Origin: Garra rufa
Taxonomy: Eukaryota > Chordata > Actinopteri > Cypriniformes > Cyprinidae
Length of the DNA stretch: 64,000 nucleotides
Assembly: GCF_049309525.1 (NCBI RefSeq)
Contig: NC_133368.1
Span: forward strand, 21,276,318-21,340,317
Direction of reading: 5' to 3'
Shown here: one piece after another, positions 1-10,218 of the stretch
How the letters are laid out: the number at the start of each line of letters is the position of its first letter
Position numbering within the stretch: the first letter of the stretch is position 1
The notes under the pieces: generated by a model
The model's input: only the letters and a program-made list of their open reading frames with translations
Told to the model about the DNA's origin: nothing
Database searches by the model: none
Position numbers and translations under genes: made by a program

Positions 1-534
1 AAACATTTGATTAGTTACTAACAATGTGAACATTGTGATACATGGAACAAGGAACAAGATTGTTTACCCAGGGTTAAGAATGAATTGTGAAAAATTAGCC
101 GTAATTAGAGGTCTGCGGAGTGATGTGGATGAGGGAATACAGGGCGCTGCCATCTGCTCTGTCTGTGTGTTAATGTCTTAGATCGGGGAATATGGAGTCT
201 TTATGTGCTATACAGGTTATAGAGGAGACGTCTGCCATTTATCAAAAGATATCAACCACCTTTTCTTTTTTTGTCTTCAGTACAAACACTCACATAGATA
301 GATAGATACATTTGTATGAATACCTTGCAGGATGAAATCCAGCATCCCGACATCTCTCAGCGGACTGCTCACAGCGGGGCCATCTGCTGCTCACTTTGGG
401 GCCTTAAACCTCTTTTTGCTCTCTGGACGTGTGTGTCCTGCCTTCATTTAAATGCACTTTGTTACTTCAAAACACATTACTCCAATTTTCTAAACCCACC
501 TTTGGTGTAGCCTTCAATTTGCATCATTGGCTAG
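1..534. other. Intronic or upstream DNA, no gene seen
   Basis: AT-rich sequence with a short TAGA run near 294-310. Short open frames here have no recognisable domain, no splice context and no codon bias. I see no exon or repeat family I can name. Confidence 0.6.
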
Positions 535-786
535 TTTCTCAAGGCTGTATCTGTTTGATCAAAAATACTGAGAAAACTAATTTTGTGAAATATTACTGCA
601 ATTTGAAATGACAGTTTTCTATTTTAATATACTTTAAAATATAATATATTCTGTGCCGCAAAGCTGAATTTTCAGCATCAGAAATCATTCTATTATGCTG
701 GTTTATCATCAATATTTTTGGGACCTGTGATTATTTTTTCAGCATTCTTTAAATAAATTTAAAAAAGGAACAGTGTTTATTCAAAA

Positions 787-815
787 TTATTATTATTATT
801 ATTATTATTATTATT
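787..815. repeat. (ATT)n microsatellite
   Basis: About 29 bp of pure ATT repeats inside the left half of the split MITE. Trinucleotide expansions at this point are common in this repeat family. Confidence 0.9.
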
Positions 816-1090
816 TTAGAAATTAATACTTTAATTCAGCAAGAATGTGTTCAATTGATAAAGTAAAGCCCTGCATTTCAGCCCAGGCCTGTTGGGCCCC
901 GACTGATTTACGCCCCTCGGGCCAGGCTTTGGGACAATTTTCACGCCATAGCTTAGATGCGGGCCGGGCTTTGGCCTTATTTTAGGCTTCTCCTTATTAT
1001 ATTTTGGACATCCGTTAATTATGGTCATGAAAAAAAATGAGCAGAAACCAGGCTAGCGCGACTGTCAAGAGCGGCTCCGACAGTGTTTAG

Positions 1091-1198
1091 TGTCCCGTCA
1101 ACAGCATTAACAGCGAGCGTGCCTTCAGCGCAGCTGGAAGAGATCCGCGTTCAGGTGCATGCAGTAGGCTACAGCTTGCCACAAAGCACCTGCAAAAG
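1091..1198 (+). pseudogene. Relic of hAT transposase C-terminal dimerisation region
   Basis: An open stretch of 36 codons, closed by TAG just upstream and TAA at 1199, reads ...NSERAFSAAGR... The S-E-R-x-F-S-x-x-G core is the conserved C-terminal signature of hAT transposases, where it contributes to the dimerisation and RNase-H-fold part. Nothing else of a transposase is intact in element A, so this is a decayed internal fragment. Elements B and D carry diverged versions on the minus strand near 3180-3270 and 6240-6350. Confidence 0.6.
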
Positions 1199-1693
1199 TA
1201 ATTACTATTTCCCCCCGACACATTAATGGTAAGGTGATATTGTAATTATTTAATAATAAACTAGTGTTTTCTGAGTAAGTATCGCAAAGATGAAGTTAAT
1301 GATCCTGACTCGTCATCGCCTGATTGGATGCGCCTTTAGAGAGAAATGCATCTGGTGATTTTATAATGAAAGTTTTTTTTTTTTTTTTTTTTTTTTTTCT
1401 TCGGTTTAATCATTTATTTTTAAAGTAGTAATTTTAAAGCTTTCTATAGATCGATATATTTATCAAGTCAGTAAGGCTATTCACTGAGTTCTGTTTTATC
1501 AGTTGCACTCCTGCTCAAAAATGAAAATGCAGAAAGTGCATGCTGTTTTTTTTTTTTTTTTTTTCCTTTTTTTTTTTATAAAAGCACAATGCTTTGTTGA
1601 TATTGTAAGTGCACACAAATAAAAGTAGACCCTTTACAGTTCCGAACAATGTATTGCTCTTACCTTTATTAGCAAAATTGACGGTGTATTTTG

Positions 1694-3707
1694 TAGGGCT
1701 GCAACAACGAATCGATAAAATCGATAAAAATCGATTACTAAAAGCGTTGTCAACGAATTTCATAATCGATTCGTTGTGTCGCGCGACGCAGAGACATATA
1801 TATTAAAAAAATAATTGAGCGCAGAGCGGAGTGGACACATTCGGTCTCTCTCCCACACTGATGCCAGCAGAGTTCGGCACCTCATAAGGTTTCCATCCAA
1901 AAATGCGAATTTAACTTATGCGCAAAACTGGAAAATTTGAGCATAAAGCACCGTTTCTACATTATATATATATATATATGCTGCCCCGATTTATATCAAA
2001 CATGTTTGATATTTAAGCCTACTTTGGCAGCCAATGCCAATGCTCGATCGCAAAACAGCTGGTGTACGGGTCGTTGGATAGTGGAGATGGAGAAAACTAC
2101 TTCTATAGTTTTTGTAACACTGTCTGTCTGTATAATGTGTCGAAAACATACCACAACCGTAAGGAGAAAGAGGAGCTCTGCTGAGGTGAAATCGTCTCAG
2201 TTTTGAATAGGGCTGTGACGGTGGCACGTTGTTTTTTTATATATAGCCTACACATCAGTCAGCGAACAAGCAGCCTAAAAACGCTAAAATAAATCAAAGA
2301 AATAATATATTTAATTAAGAAAGTAGCCTAAGAGTATTAAATAGGCTATTAAACAAACATTCCTTGTAAAAATGTCCGACAGCTCATCAATTTTTGGCCG
2401 ACTGAATTTGCAGTCCGACTGTCTTTTTTTCTCTTTCTCTTCCTCATTACACAGCTGCTGTTTTTAATAGCAAAGTGATTACATTTATTTCCGTTCCTTT
2501 AGTTTATAAAGTTAATTTAGAGATATATTTGGAACACTTTTTGTTTGTTAAATTCAAGTTTTTGTTTTTTAAAGTTATACCTAGCAAACAGCGGCAGACA
2601 GATCAAAAGCCTGTTTAATTCATCGCGATTTAAATTAAAATCCATTGATATAAAAAACTTAAAACATATCACAATATTAGTTTAATCATTCAATCAAGAT
2701 AATTCCAAAGTTTGTGCGGAGAGAAGCGCGCTTTGCAGGACATGGATACGCCAGTGCAATGTGGAATTTCTTTTTTGCTCATAAAGGTAAGAGTAATTTA
2801 CCACCCGTGCCGGAACTGTAAAGGGTCTACCTTAGTTTGTGTGTACTAACAGTATCAACAAAATGTGCTCTTAAAGAAAACAAACAGAATACGCTTGATA
2901 TCTTTGGTTTAAACAGGAGCGCTTCACAATAATTAACCGAAACCCAGGTAATTGCCTCACAAACACAATATCTATAGAAAGCTTTAAATTATTATTTTAC
3001 TATAAAACGAAATAATTAAAATCGAAAACAAAACTCTTTCATTAGCTAATCCATAAAGATGCATTAGGCATTAATGAGCAGATGGCAGGATCATCAATTT
3101 CATCTTTGCAACACTGAATCAGAAAATACTAGTTTATTAATAAGTAATTCGAATATTTTCTTAATATTTGCCTTGACACATTCATGGTAATTACTTTTGC
3201 TGGGGCTTTGAGGCCAGTTTTGCGTGCATTTGAATGCGGAACTCTTCCAGCTGGTCGCTGCTGATGGCAGGACACTAAACACCGCCATGGCAGAATGAAT
3301 GTAGCAGAAAGTTAGTCAAGTTATCCCGTTCCAGCGTGCAAAGTCACATGACTTTAATGCGCACTGAGGAATTTAATTTGAGAGGCTTCTTGATGGGAAA
3401 TGCAGCATGTACACCACAGCAATCCGCTGTCTTGACGGATGGTAATTTTAGTTTATTTAGTCTATATATTTGGCAGATGTAAAGCATACATGTGTATGTT
3501 TTTTGTGTTAGTCCATTTTTATTTTATTATTATTATTATAACAGTTCAAGGAGCAACATGTTCGTGCACTTTCTAAAGATTTTAGTTCTGTTTTTGAATA
3601 AAGGGTTGTAAATCCCTTGTTTTTTTAATTTATCCGATTCATCGATTAATCGAAAAAATAATCGACAGATTAATCGATTATTAAAATAATCGTTAGTTGC
3701 AGCCCTA
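1694..3707 (-). mobile_element. hAT element B, first of three in tandem
   Basis: Terminal inverted repeats TAGGGCTGCAACAACGA (left) and, read inward from the right, TAGGGCTGCAACTAACG. Flanked by perfect 8-bp duplications GTATTTTG at 1686-1693 and 3708-3715. Subterminal ATCGATT runs are typical of this fish hAT family. Length is 2,014 bp without an intact transposase, so it is non-autonomous. It contains a fragment resembling another MITE (GGTTTCCATCCAAA, near 1888), an AT run near 1963-1978, and a long interior (about 2250-2650) also present in element D. Relic coding homology reads on the minus strand. Confidence 0.9.
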
Positions 3708-3715
3708 GTATTTTG

Positions 3716-4915
3716 TAGGGTTGCATCGATCCAATACTCTGGATCGGTATCGACGCCGATCCAAGCTTTTTGAATGGATCGGATATCGGTGATGCGTGAT
3801 CGGTCCAGATTCGATACCGTTACCAGAGTTTGATTAAATAAATAGCAAGAAATAATGGTCAACTGTAAAAACTATAATTCATACAAGAACACAATTATTT
3901 TAAAACACTGCCTTAAAAATAAAATACATTTACAATACGTTGCGCTGCTTACACAACCACATGTGACGTGAGTGTGACAGGTGAGTTCAGAGGGAACTTT
4001 CACATGCAAAGTCTACTGTACCTCAGCGCGGTAAACATGTCCCTGATCTTCTGGAAATATTTTACTCTTGATACAGCATCTAGTAGCACTGCAAATTGTA
4101 ATATTTGCAAAGCCAAAGTTTCAAGAGGTGGAAGTAGTGTTTCGAATTACAACACCACAAATTTAATCAAGCATCTTCAAAAGCATCACGCAAAAGAACA
4201 CAAGGACTTCGAACTGAGTGACAGCTTTTAATACTTTCTTTGTAAATACTTTGTAAATGAGATATTGTTTAATACAGCAGTTAAATAAATAAGTTATTAT
4301 TAAATGACTTTCATTGTCTGACTATAACACTATTGCCTGATTTTGCTCTATTTCGTCGTCAAAAGTAGTCTGAAACAAGTCACAACTGAGCCGCTGCGCA
4401 TCTCCACTCAAACACAGCGGTGTTTCGTTTATGAATGAACGTGCGTTTTTAAACGAATCTAGTGAAATGATTCAATTTCCCATTCAAACAGAGAGTCACT
4501 TGCTTTATTTCTGAATGAACCATCCGTTCGAACGAATCAAATCAATGAAATTATTCATTGATTCAGTAATTAAAATCAGTGTCTCGCCGCCATCTGCTGG
4601 TAGAACTGTTCAGTTATTTATATCTGTAATATTTCTGTTTTCAAAATGTTATTTTTTAAAACATTAATCCTAATATGAATTTATGAATTTGAATTCTCTT
4701 TTTTTCCCCTTTTTTATCCAACAATGTGCAAGCAGATTTGTTATATCTTTCTTTACCTAAAACAAATAAATCTTAATGACAAAGTGAATTGTATACATTC
4801 TTTAGTTTTGAAGGTAAAATACCCCCACTGATATCGGCCGGGTATCGGTATCGGCCGATACTCAGAATTTTTGGGATCGGATCGGTTTTGAAAAAATGGT
4901 ATCGTTGCATCCCTA
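3716..4915 (+). mobile_element. hAT element C, second of three in tandem
   Basis: Ends TAGGGTTGCATCGATCC and, inward from the right, TAGGGATGCAACGATACC, with GGATCGG-rich subterminal runs. The 8-bp duplications GTATTTTG at 3708-3715 and 4916-4923 are shared with the neighbouring elements. The 1,200-bp body contains a BED-finger reading frame (4037-4231) followed by sequence (about 4210-4500) homologous, inverted, to the element at 45722-46718, which has different ends. Confidence 0.9.
4037..4231 (+). CDS. BED-type zinc finger frame of a hAT transposase (N-terminal fragment)
   Basis: A 64-codon frame beginning MSLIFWKYFTLD. Residues about 21-24 are C-N-I-C, and about 45-54 hold the histidines (HLQKHHAKEH), giving the C-x2-C...H-x(n)-H arrangement of a BED finger, the DNA-binding module at the N-terminus of many hAT transposases and ZBED proteins. 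I chose ATG 4037 because the finger homology starts right after it; the open frame extends upstream to 3968 without family-like sequence. The catalytic domain is absent from the element, so this is either a non-functional remnant or a finger-only product. Whether it is expressed cannot be told. Confidence 0.6.
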   Translation: MSLIFWKYFTLDTASSSTANCNICKAKVSRGGSSVSNYNTTNLIKHLQKHHAKEHKDFELSDSF

Positions 4916-4923
4916 GTATTTTG

Positions 4924-6657
4924 TAGGGCTGGTCCGAATACTATTTTTTGAGCTTCGAAGCTTCGGTAGTAATCAACACCGAATATTCGAAGCTTCGGAG
5001 GGAGGGGGCTAAACATATTCTTCTCTCTAAGAAGGGCAGGAATCTCTGTATGTCTTATTGTTTGCATTTTTATTATGCCGAGAACAGTTCATCCAATCGA
5101 TTTTTGCTGTGGACCCAAGGGAGTGCAGTGTTGTATTTTGGTGCTACATGGACACATAACACGTACAGAATTAATAAATTTTAATATAACATTGCAAGTT
5201 GGAAGCGGTGCGCCTCACGCAGGCAGAGCTTATATGCTTTGAGAGCGGACACTGTGCTAGTGATACAAAACACACAGGTCTGTTAAGAGCAATACTTTTA
5301 ATAAGGTAGTCTAACATTTTTAACAAACAAATCACTCCCAAATCAGAAATTAGCAACATAGTAATTACTGACACCGTAAAGGGTAGGCTATTTAAATAAA
5401 AGAAAGAAAAAAATTGCTCGGTGTTTATATATAATTAAATTATTTATAAATAAATATATACATTATATATAATGTTTGTGTATATAGGCCTATATAAAAT
5501 ACATATGTATATTATTTTGAAACACAAAATAAATGAGGCTCAAACATTATTAACAAACGTGCGTGTTTATTTTAGCGCTTCCTTCAGTGAACAAGCAGCC
5601 TACAAAACGCTAAAATTAATCAAATAAATAAGACATTTAAATAAGAAAGTAGCCTAAATAAGAATGTTAAATAGGCTATTAATAAAACATTTGTTGCAAA
5701 AATTCCTAAAACCTTGCCAGGACCTATTCCGACAGCTCATCAGAATTACTGGCTGATTTACTTTTCTCTTTCTCTTCCCCATTACACAGCTGCTGTTTTT
5801 AATATCAACGTGATTACATTTATTTTCGTTTATTTAGTTTATAAAGTAAATTTAGAAATATATTTGGAACACTTTTTATTTGTTAAATTCAAGTTTTTGT
5901 TTTTTTAAAGTAATGACCAAGCGACCAGGCGCAGACAGATCAATTTAGCCTTCTCAAGTCATCACGATTTCAATTAAAATAAAAATGAATGGAGGCGCCG
6001 GTGCGATGTGAAACTTCATTTTTGCTCATAAAGGTAAGAGTAATATATCATCCAGAACTGTAAAGAAATAATTTAAGTAATTCATATCGAAAACAAAACT
6101 CTTTCATTAGCTATAGTCCTAATCCATAAAGACGCATTAGGCATTAAAGGTGCGTCCAGTGAGCAGATGGCGAGTCCGGATCATCAACTTCATCTTTGCG
6201 ACAAATACTAGTGTATTAATAAATAATTTGAATATCTCCTTACTTTTTCCCCCAGCACATTCATGGTAATTATTTTAGCTGGGGCTTTGTGGTCAGCTTT
6301 CGCCAATTGCGTGCATTTGAACGCGGAACTTTCAGCTGCGTTGAAAGCACTTGAGGTGGCGCGGTTGTCATTGCGACAGTCACAGCCTTAGTTTTGCTTC
6401 CACCATGCAAGTGGGCCCAACTTTTAGTAGTGTCTCTCAAATATTGCTCAATCTCTTTCTTTGCTGTCTCTGTGTTAGTGGCGCAGCAGTCTGATCTTCT
6501 CCATTCGTATTTCGTATTCAAGCGCGAATGAGAACCGTTTCGCGGGGGATGCAAGATGTATGAAAATAAATAAATAAATTTGAATCTCAAAATTTAAAAT
6601 CGAATGCCAACCCACCGAACGAATATTCGAATAATCGAATATTCTGGTCCAGCCCTA
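4924..6657 (-). mobile_element. hAT element D, third of three in tandem
   Basis: Ends TAGGGCTGGTCCGAATA and, inward from the right, TAGGGCTGGACCAGAATA, with CGAAGCTTCG and ATATTCG subterminal motifs. Duplications GTATTTTG lie at 4916-4923 and 6658-6665. The interior 5575-5965 closely matches element B 2255-2650 (for example ACACAGCTGCTGTTTTTAAT), although the termini belong to a different hAT family. Decayed transposase C-terminal sequence reads on the minus strand. Confidence 0.9.
6391..6480 (-). pseudogene. Relic hAT transposase segment (EIEQYL ... LAWWK)
   Basis: On the minus strand one frame reads KKEIEQYLRD (6432-6461) and a shifted frame reads LAWWKQN (6391-6411). These two motifs occur in this order in hAT transposases just before the C-terminal SERxFSxxG block, relics of which lie further along in the same element. 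A frameshift separates them, so the sequence is a pseudogene fragment. Confidence 0.5.
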
Positions 6658-7314
6658 GTATTTTGAAATGTTTCCAGTGCTATTAACTGTCTGCTTTGCG
6701 CTGGCTGCTTTGTCATTTCATTAAATGTAAGTTTTCATTTTTTAAAGTATAGAAAATGCTCCAAACGGGTTTCGATTAACTTCATAAAATGGCGAAACTA
6801 AATATAATCACTTTGCCATTTAATTTAAAACTTAACTATTTTAATTCCTAAAACAGTAGTATAAGCTTTTTGGTGAAAAGGGGAAAAAAAAGACTGTCTC
6901 TGGTCGGACTTGGGACGAGAATTCTGATAAGCTGTGGGACATGAGCCAGGCTAGGGCCTGAGCGTTTCAGGCCAGGGCCGGGGTAGGGCCTAAATTTTAC
7001 TGACAGTAAAGACTTGTATTGTTAGAAAAGATTTCTGTTTTGAATAAATGCTGTTCTTTTAAACTTTTTATTCATCAAAGAATCAAAGAAAAAAAGAATC
7101 ACAGGTTCCAAAAAAAATTAAGCAGCACAACAATTAACACTGATAAAATCAGCATATTAGAATGATTTCTGAAGGATCATTTGATACTGAAGACTGCAAT
7201 AATATTTCACAATATTACAGTTTTTTTTCTGTATTTTTGATCAAAATAAATATAGCCTTGATGAGCATAAGAGACTCATTTTAAAAATCTTACTGTTCCC
7301 AAAAAAGCAGTGTA

Positions 7315-8512
7315 CAGTCGTGGCCAAAAGTTTTAAGAATTACATAAATATTGGAAAAGTTGCTGCTTATTTATAGCTTATAGCTTATTTATGGCAATTT
7401 GCATATACTCCAGAATGTTATGAAGAGTGATCAGATGAATTGCATAGTCCTTTGCCATGAAAATTAATTTAATCCCGAAAAAAAAACTTTCCACTGCATT
7501 GTTAAGAAGGCTTCAGTGTGTCCAAGAAAGTCCAGCAAGCGCCAGGATCGTCTCCTAAAGAGGATTCAGCTGCGGGATCGGAGTGCCACCAGTGCAGAGC
7601 TTGCTCAGGAATGGCAGCAGGCAGGTGTGATCGCATCTGCACGCACAGTGAGGCCAAGACTTTTGGAAGATGGCCTGGTGTCAAGAAGGGCAGCAAAGAA
7701 GCCACTTCTCTCCAAAAAAAACCATCAGGGACAGATTGATCTTCTGCAAAAAGTATGGCGAATGGACTGCTGAGGACTGGGGCAAAGTCATATTCTCCGA
7801 TGAAGCCTCTTTCCGATTGTTTGGGGCATCTGGGAAAAGGCTTGTCCAGAGAAGAAAAGGTGAGCGCTACCATCAGTCCTGTGTCATGCCAACAGTAAAG
7901 CATCCTAAGGCCATTCATGTGTGGGGTTGCTTCTCATCCAAGGGAGTGGGCTCACTCACAATTTTGTCCAAAAACACAGCCATGAATAAAGAATGGTACC
8001 AAAACACCCTCCAACAGCAACTTCTTCCAACAATCCAACAACAGTTTGGTGAAGAACAACGCATTTTCCAGCACGATGGAGCACCGTGCCATAAGGCAAA
8101 AGTGATAACTAAGTGGCTCGGGGACCAAAACGTTGAAATTTTGGGTCCATGGCCTGGAAACTCCCCAGATCTTAATCCCATTTAGAACTTGTGGTCAATC
8201 CTCAAACAAAAACCCACTAATTCTGACAAACTCCAAGAAGTGATTATGAAAGAATGGGTTGCTATCAGTCAGGATTTGGCCCAGAAGTTGATTGAGAGCA
8301 TGCCCAGTCGAATTGCAGAGGTCCTGAAAAGAAGGGCCAACACTGCAAATACTGACTCTTTGCATAACGTATGCCCTTTGAAACGTATGAAGTGCTTGTA
8401 ATTATATTTCAGTACATCACAGAAACAACTGAAACAAAGATCTAAAAGCAGTTGAGCAGCAAACTTTGTGAAAACTAATATTTGTGTCATTCTCAACTTT
8501 TGGCTACGACTG
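7315..8512 (+). mobile_element. Tc1-like transposon copy 1, internally deleted
   Basis: Inverted ends CAGTCGTGGCCAAAAGTTTT (left) and, inward from the right, CAGTCGTAGCCAAAAGTTG, flanked by TA at 7313-7314 and 8513-8514. At 1,198 bp it is shorter than the roughly 1.6 kb of full-length fish Tc1 elements. The 5' untranslated part joins directly to mid-transposase sequence at 7500/7501, the same junction as in the copy at 48570. It sits at the right end of the split MITE, so it inserted into or beside that repeat. Confidence 0.95.
7501..8401 (+). pseudogene. Tc1 transposase pseudogene (copy 1)
   Basis: The first helix-turn-helix (PAI) half is missing; sequence starts at the GRPR-like linker (CPRKSSKRQDR). 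A one-base insertion in the run near 7713-7723 shifts the frame. The catalytic core then reads VIFSDEASF (first Asp, 7799-7801) and IFQHDGAPCH (second Asp, 8075-8077). In GNSPDLNPI-x-NLW the third catalytic acid, Glu in the family, is a TAG stop (8183-8185). A short deletion after SILK and another frameshift near the end follow. The product cannot be active. Confidence 0.93.
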
Positions 8513-8514
8513 TA

Positions 8515-10218
8515 TATTTACTTTTATACTCACCCATACATACACTAGTTCACAGTACTCACATTAACTAACTACCTCGCACAAAAGCACACTTTGATTT
8601 ACCACACATGATGCCAATACACCAGTTTAACTTAATTATCACTACCAAACTAGATTTACCTGTCATCGTGTCCTAACAAAATGCAACACTACGTCATGCG
8701 TTAAAAGGTATCTTTTCCATTGAGTTTTTATCTTGACCAGCCAAAAATGCAGTCGATGAGTTGGGGATGTGTTTTGTACAATATTAAAATTATTTAGTTT
8801 GAGTATCGTATCGTTTCTGCATGACTTAAATAGCTATTATTAAACAAATAATGGATAATTTCCATCAGATGTTAAACACTGTGTCATCTAATACACGTTT
8901 ATTTACACAGTATTCAACGATTTTCTCAGTCACAGAGAATGTTTTGAATAATGTTTAAATGATTACATTTTCATAAATTTGATCATCTACTTATCAGCTT
9001 TGTTAGTGAGATACAACGCTTACAGAGTGAACCCGCCCACACGCTCTTCTGACTGGCTGTAAATTGTGATTGATTTTGTTGAGTCTTGTAGCCATGTGCC
9101 TGGTGTGGAAATAAAAATAGCTTGTCGATATAATCTTATTGCATTGCGTCTGGTTAGAACACAGTGTCACACAAAACTCCAACACTAGATTTACTACTCA
9201 TAAAATGCTAATACGCCAGATTTACTTCATGTATATTAAATACTAATTGCCTTGCTTAAAGCTCGATTTACCTCACAACATTAACACACTTTATTTACTT
9301 GATAAATATACATAAAACACTACATGTTTATATTTGATTTAATTCACGTACAACCATGACCTCATTCATATTATGTGTTAACACACTAGCTTTAACTCAA
9401 ATAAAGTACACGAGTAATGCAATGTAAGTTTGCAATGTAACCAGATACACGTGTACACAAACCTGTCCTACCTGCTTATTCTTTCTCTGCTCAAATTTCA
9501 TAGTTTCACCACAAGTAACCACAGATCTACCCTCTGAGCTGCTTTTGTGTGTGTTTCTGTGATTTTTCTGAGCTGCTGTTGAATTAGCACAGTGCTAGCT
9601 TTAAGGAGCCTGTTGAAGGGACAGGAGCTGACAGGAGAAGATGCTTCCATAATGCCCCTCTCTCTCCTTTTGCTACAGCAGCACACCTCTCTTGCTTCGT
9701 GTGATTAAATGAAAGTGCTGAATTCATCTTTCTACGTTGGATTAGAGCTGCTATGTTTCCAAAGCTCAGAGGAGAAAGATAAGAAGGGAGAGGACTTAGC
9801 TGTGTATATTGTTAATGGTATCTGTCAGGGTTTGTTGTTTGCTTTTGCATGTGAAGTGTGTGTGTGTGTGTGCGTTAAAGGAGTTTATGTGATAGAATCT
9901 TATATTGTAGCATGAATCTCAGATCTGTTTCACATGGTAAGCATAGAAACGGTGTAATGGACACAGCAGACTCCCATTTTTATGTAGCGTAACACAGCTG
10001 TGTCTTATACAGGAAAGCAGTTATTTCTTTTAATACCTGCCGTAAATTATAAAATGGTTATCAGAAGTGTGATTAAGGATTATTACAAACTTAATCATCA
10101 TAAAATCTTATTAGATTCAAATTTAGATTCATGAATCTAATGGCGCCTAAACGATGAACTGTAGCTAAGACCTCTTAACACAGGGGTGGGAAAACTTTTG
10201 ACTCGAGGGCCTTGTTAT
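8515..10218. other. Intronic DNA without identified gene
   Basis: Mostly unassigned sequence. Around 8520-8690 and 9180-9370 loosely similar phrases recur (actagatttac, atttacctca), possibly an old degenerate repeat. A short GT run lies at 9857-9872. Open frames here lack domain or splice support. Confidence 0.5.

Larger units (their letters stand above)
869..7003 (+). mobile_element. hAT element A, host to three further hAT insertions
   Basis: Inserted in a MITE, with imperfect 8-bp flanks AAGTAAAG (861-868) and CAGTAAAG (7004-7011), which fits a hAT duplication with one mutation. Both ends are unusually GC-rich compared with the interior (GCCCAGGCC left; GGCCAGGGCCGGGG right). Removing elements B, C and D and their duplications leaves roughly 1.16 kb, so A is non-autonomous. 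Its left interior (about 1060-1680) is homologous to element B in inverted orientation, sharing AGTAGACCCTTTACAGTTCC, and to element D. The exact termini are uncertain. Confidence 0.65.
535..7314. mobile_element. Tc1/mariner-type MITE (CACTACC family) split by a hAT insertion
   Basis: Two halves of one interspersed repeat lie at about 535-860 and 7012-7314. The left half carries the family phrases GATCAAAAATACTGAG and GCTGAATTTTCAGCATCA. The right half continues with GACAGTAAAGAC, GAATGATTTCTGAAGG and ends near TCTTACTGTTCCC...GTGTA. Better copies in this window (22331-23048, 59875-60399) show inverted ends CACTACCRGTCAAAAGTTT and TA duplications, which indicates a Tc1/mariner-mobilised MITE. 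The left terminus here is not recognisable. The join would be continuous if the hAT element at 869-7003 were removed. Confidence 0.75.

Noticed and set aside
7502..7918. 138-codon minus-strand frame
   Set aside because: Antisense shadow of the Tc1 transposase pseudogene.
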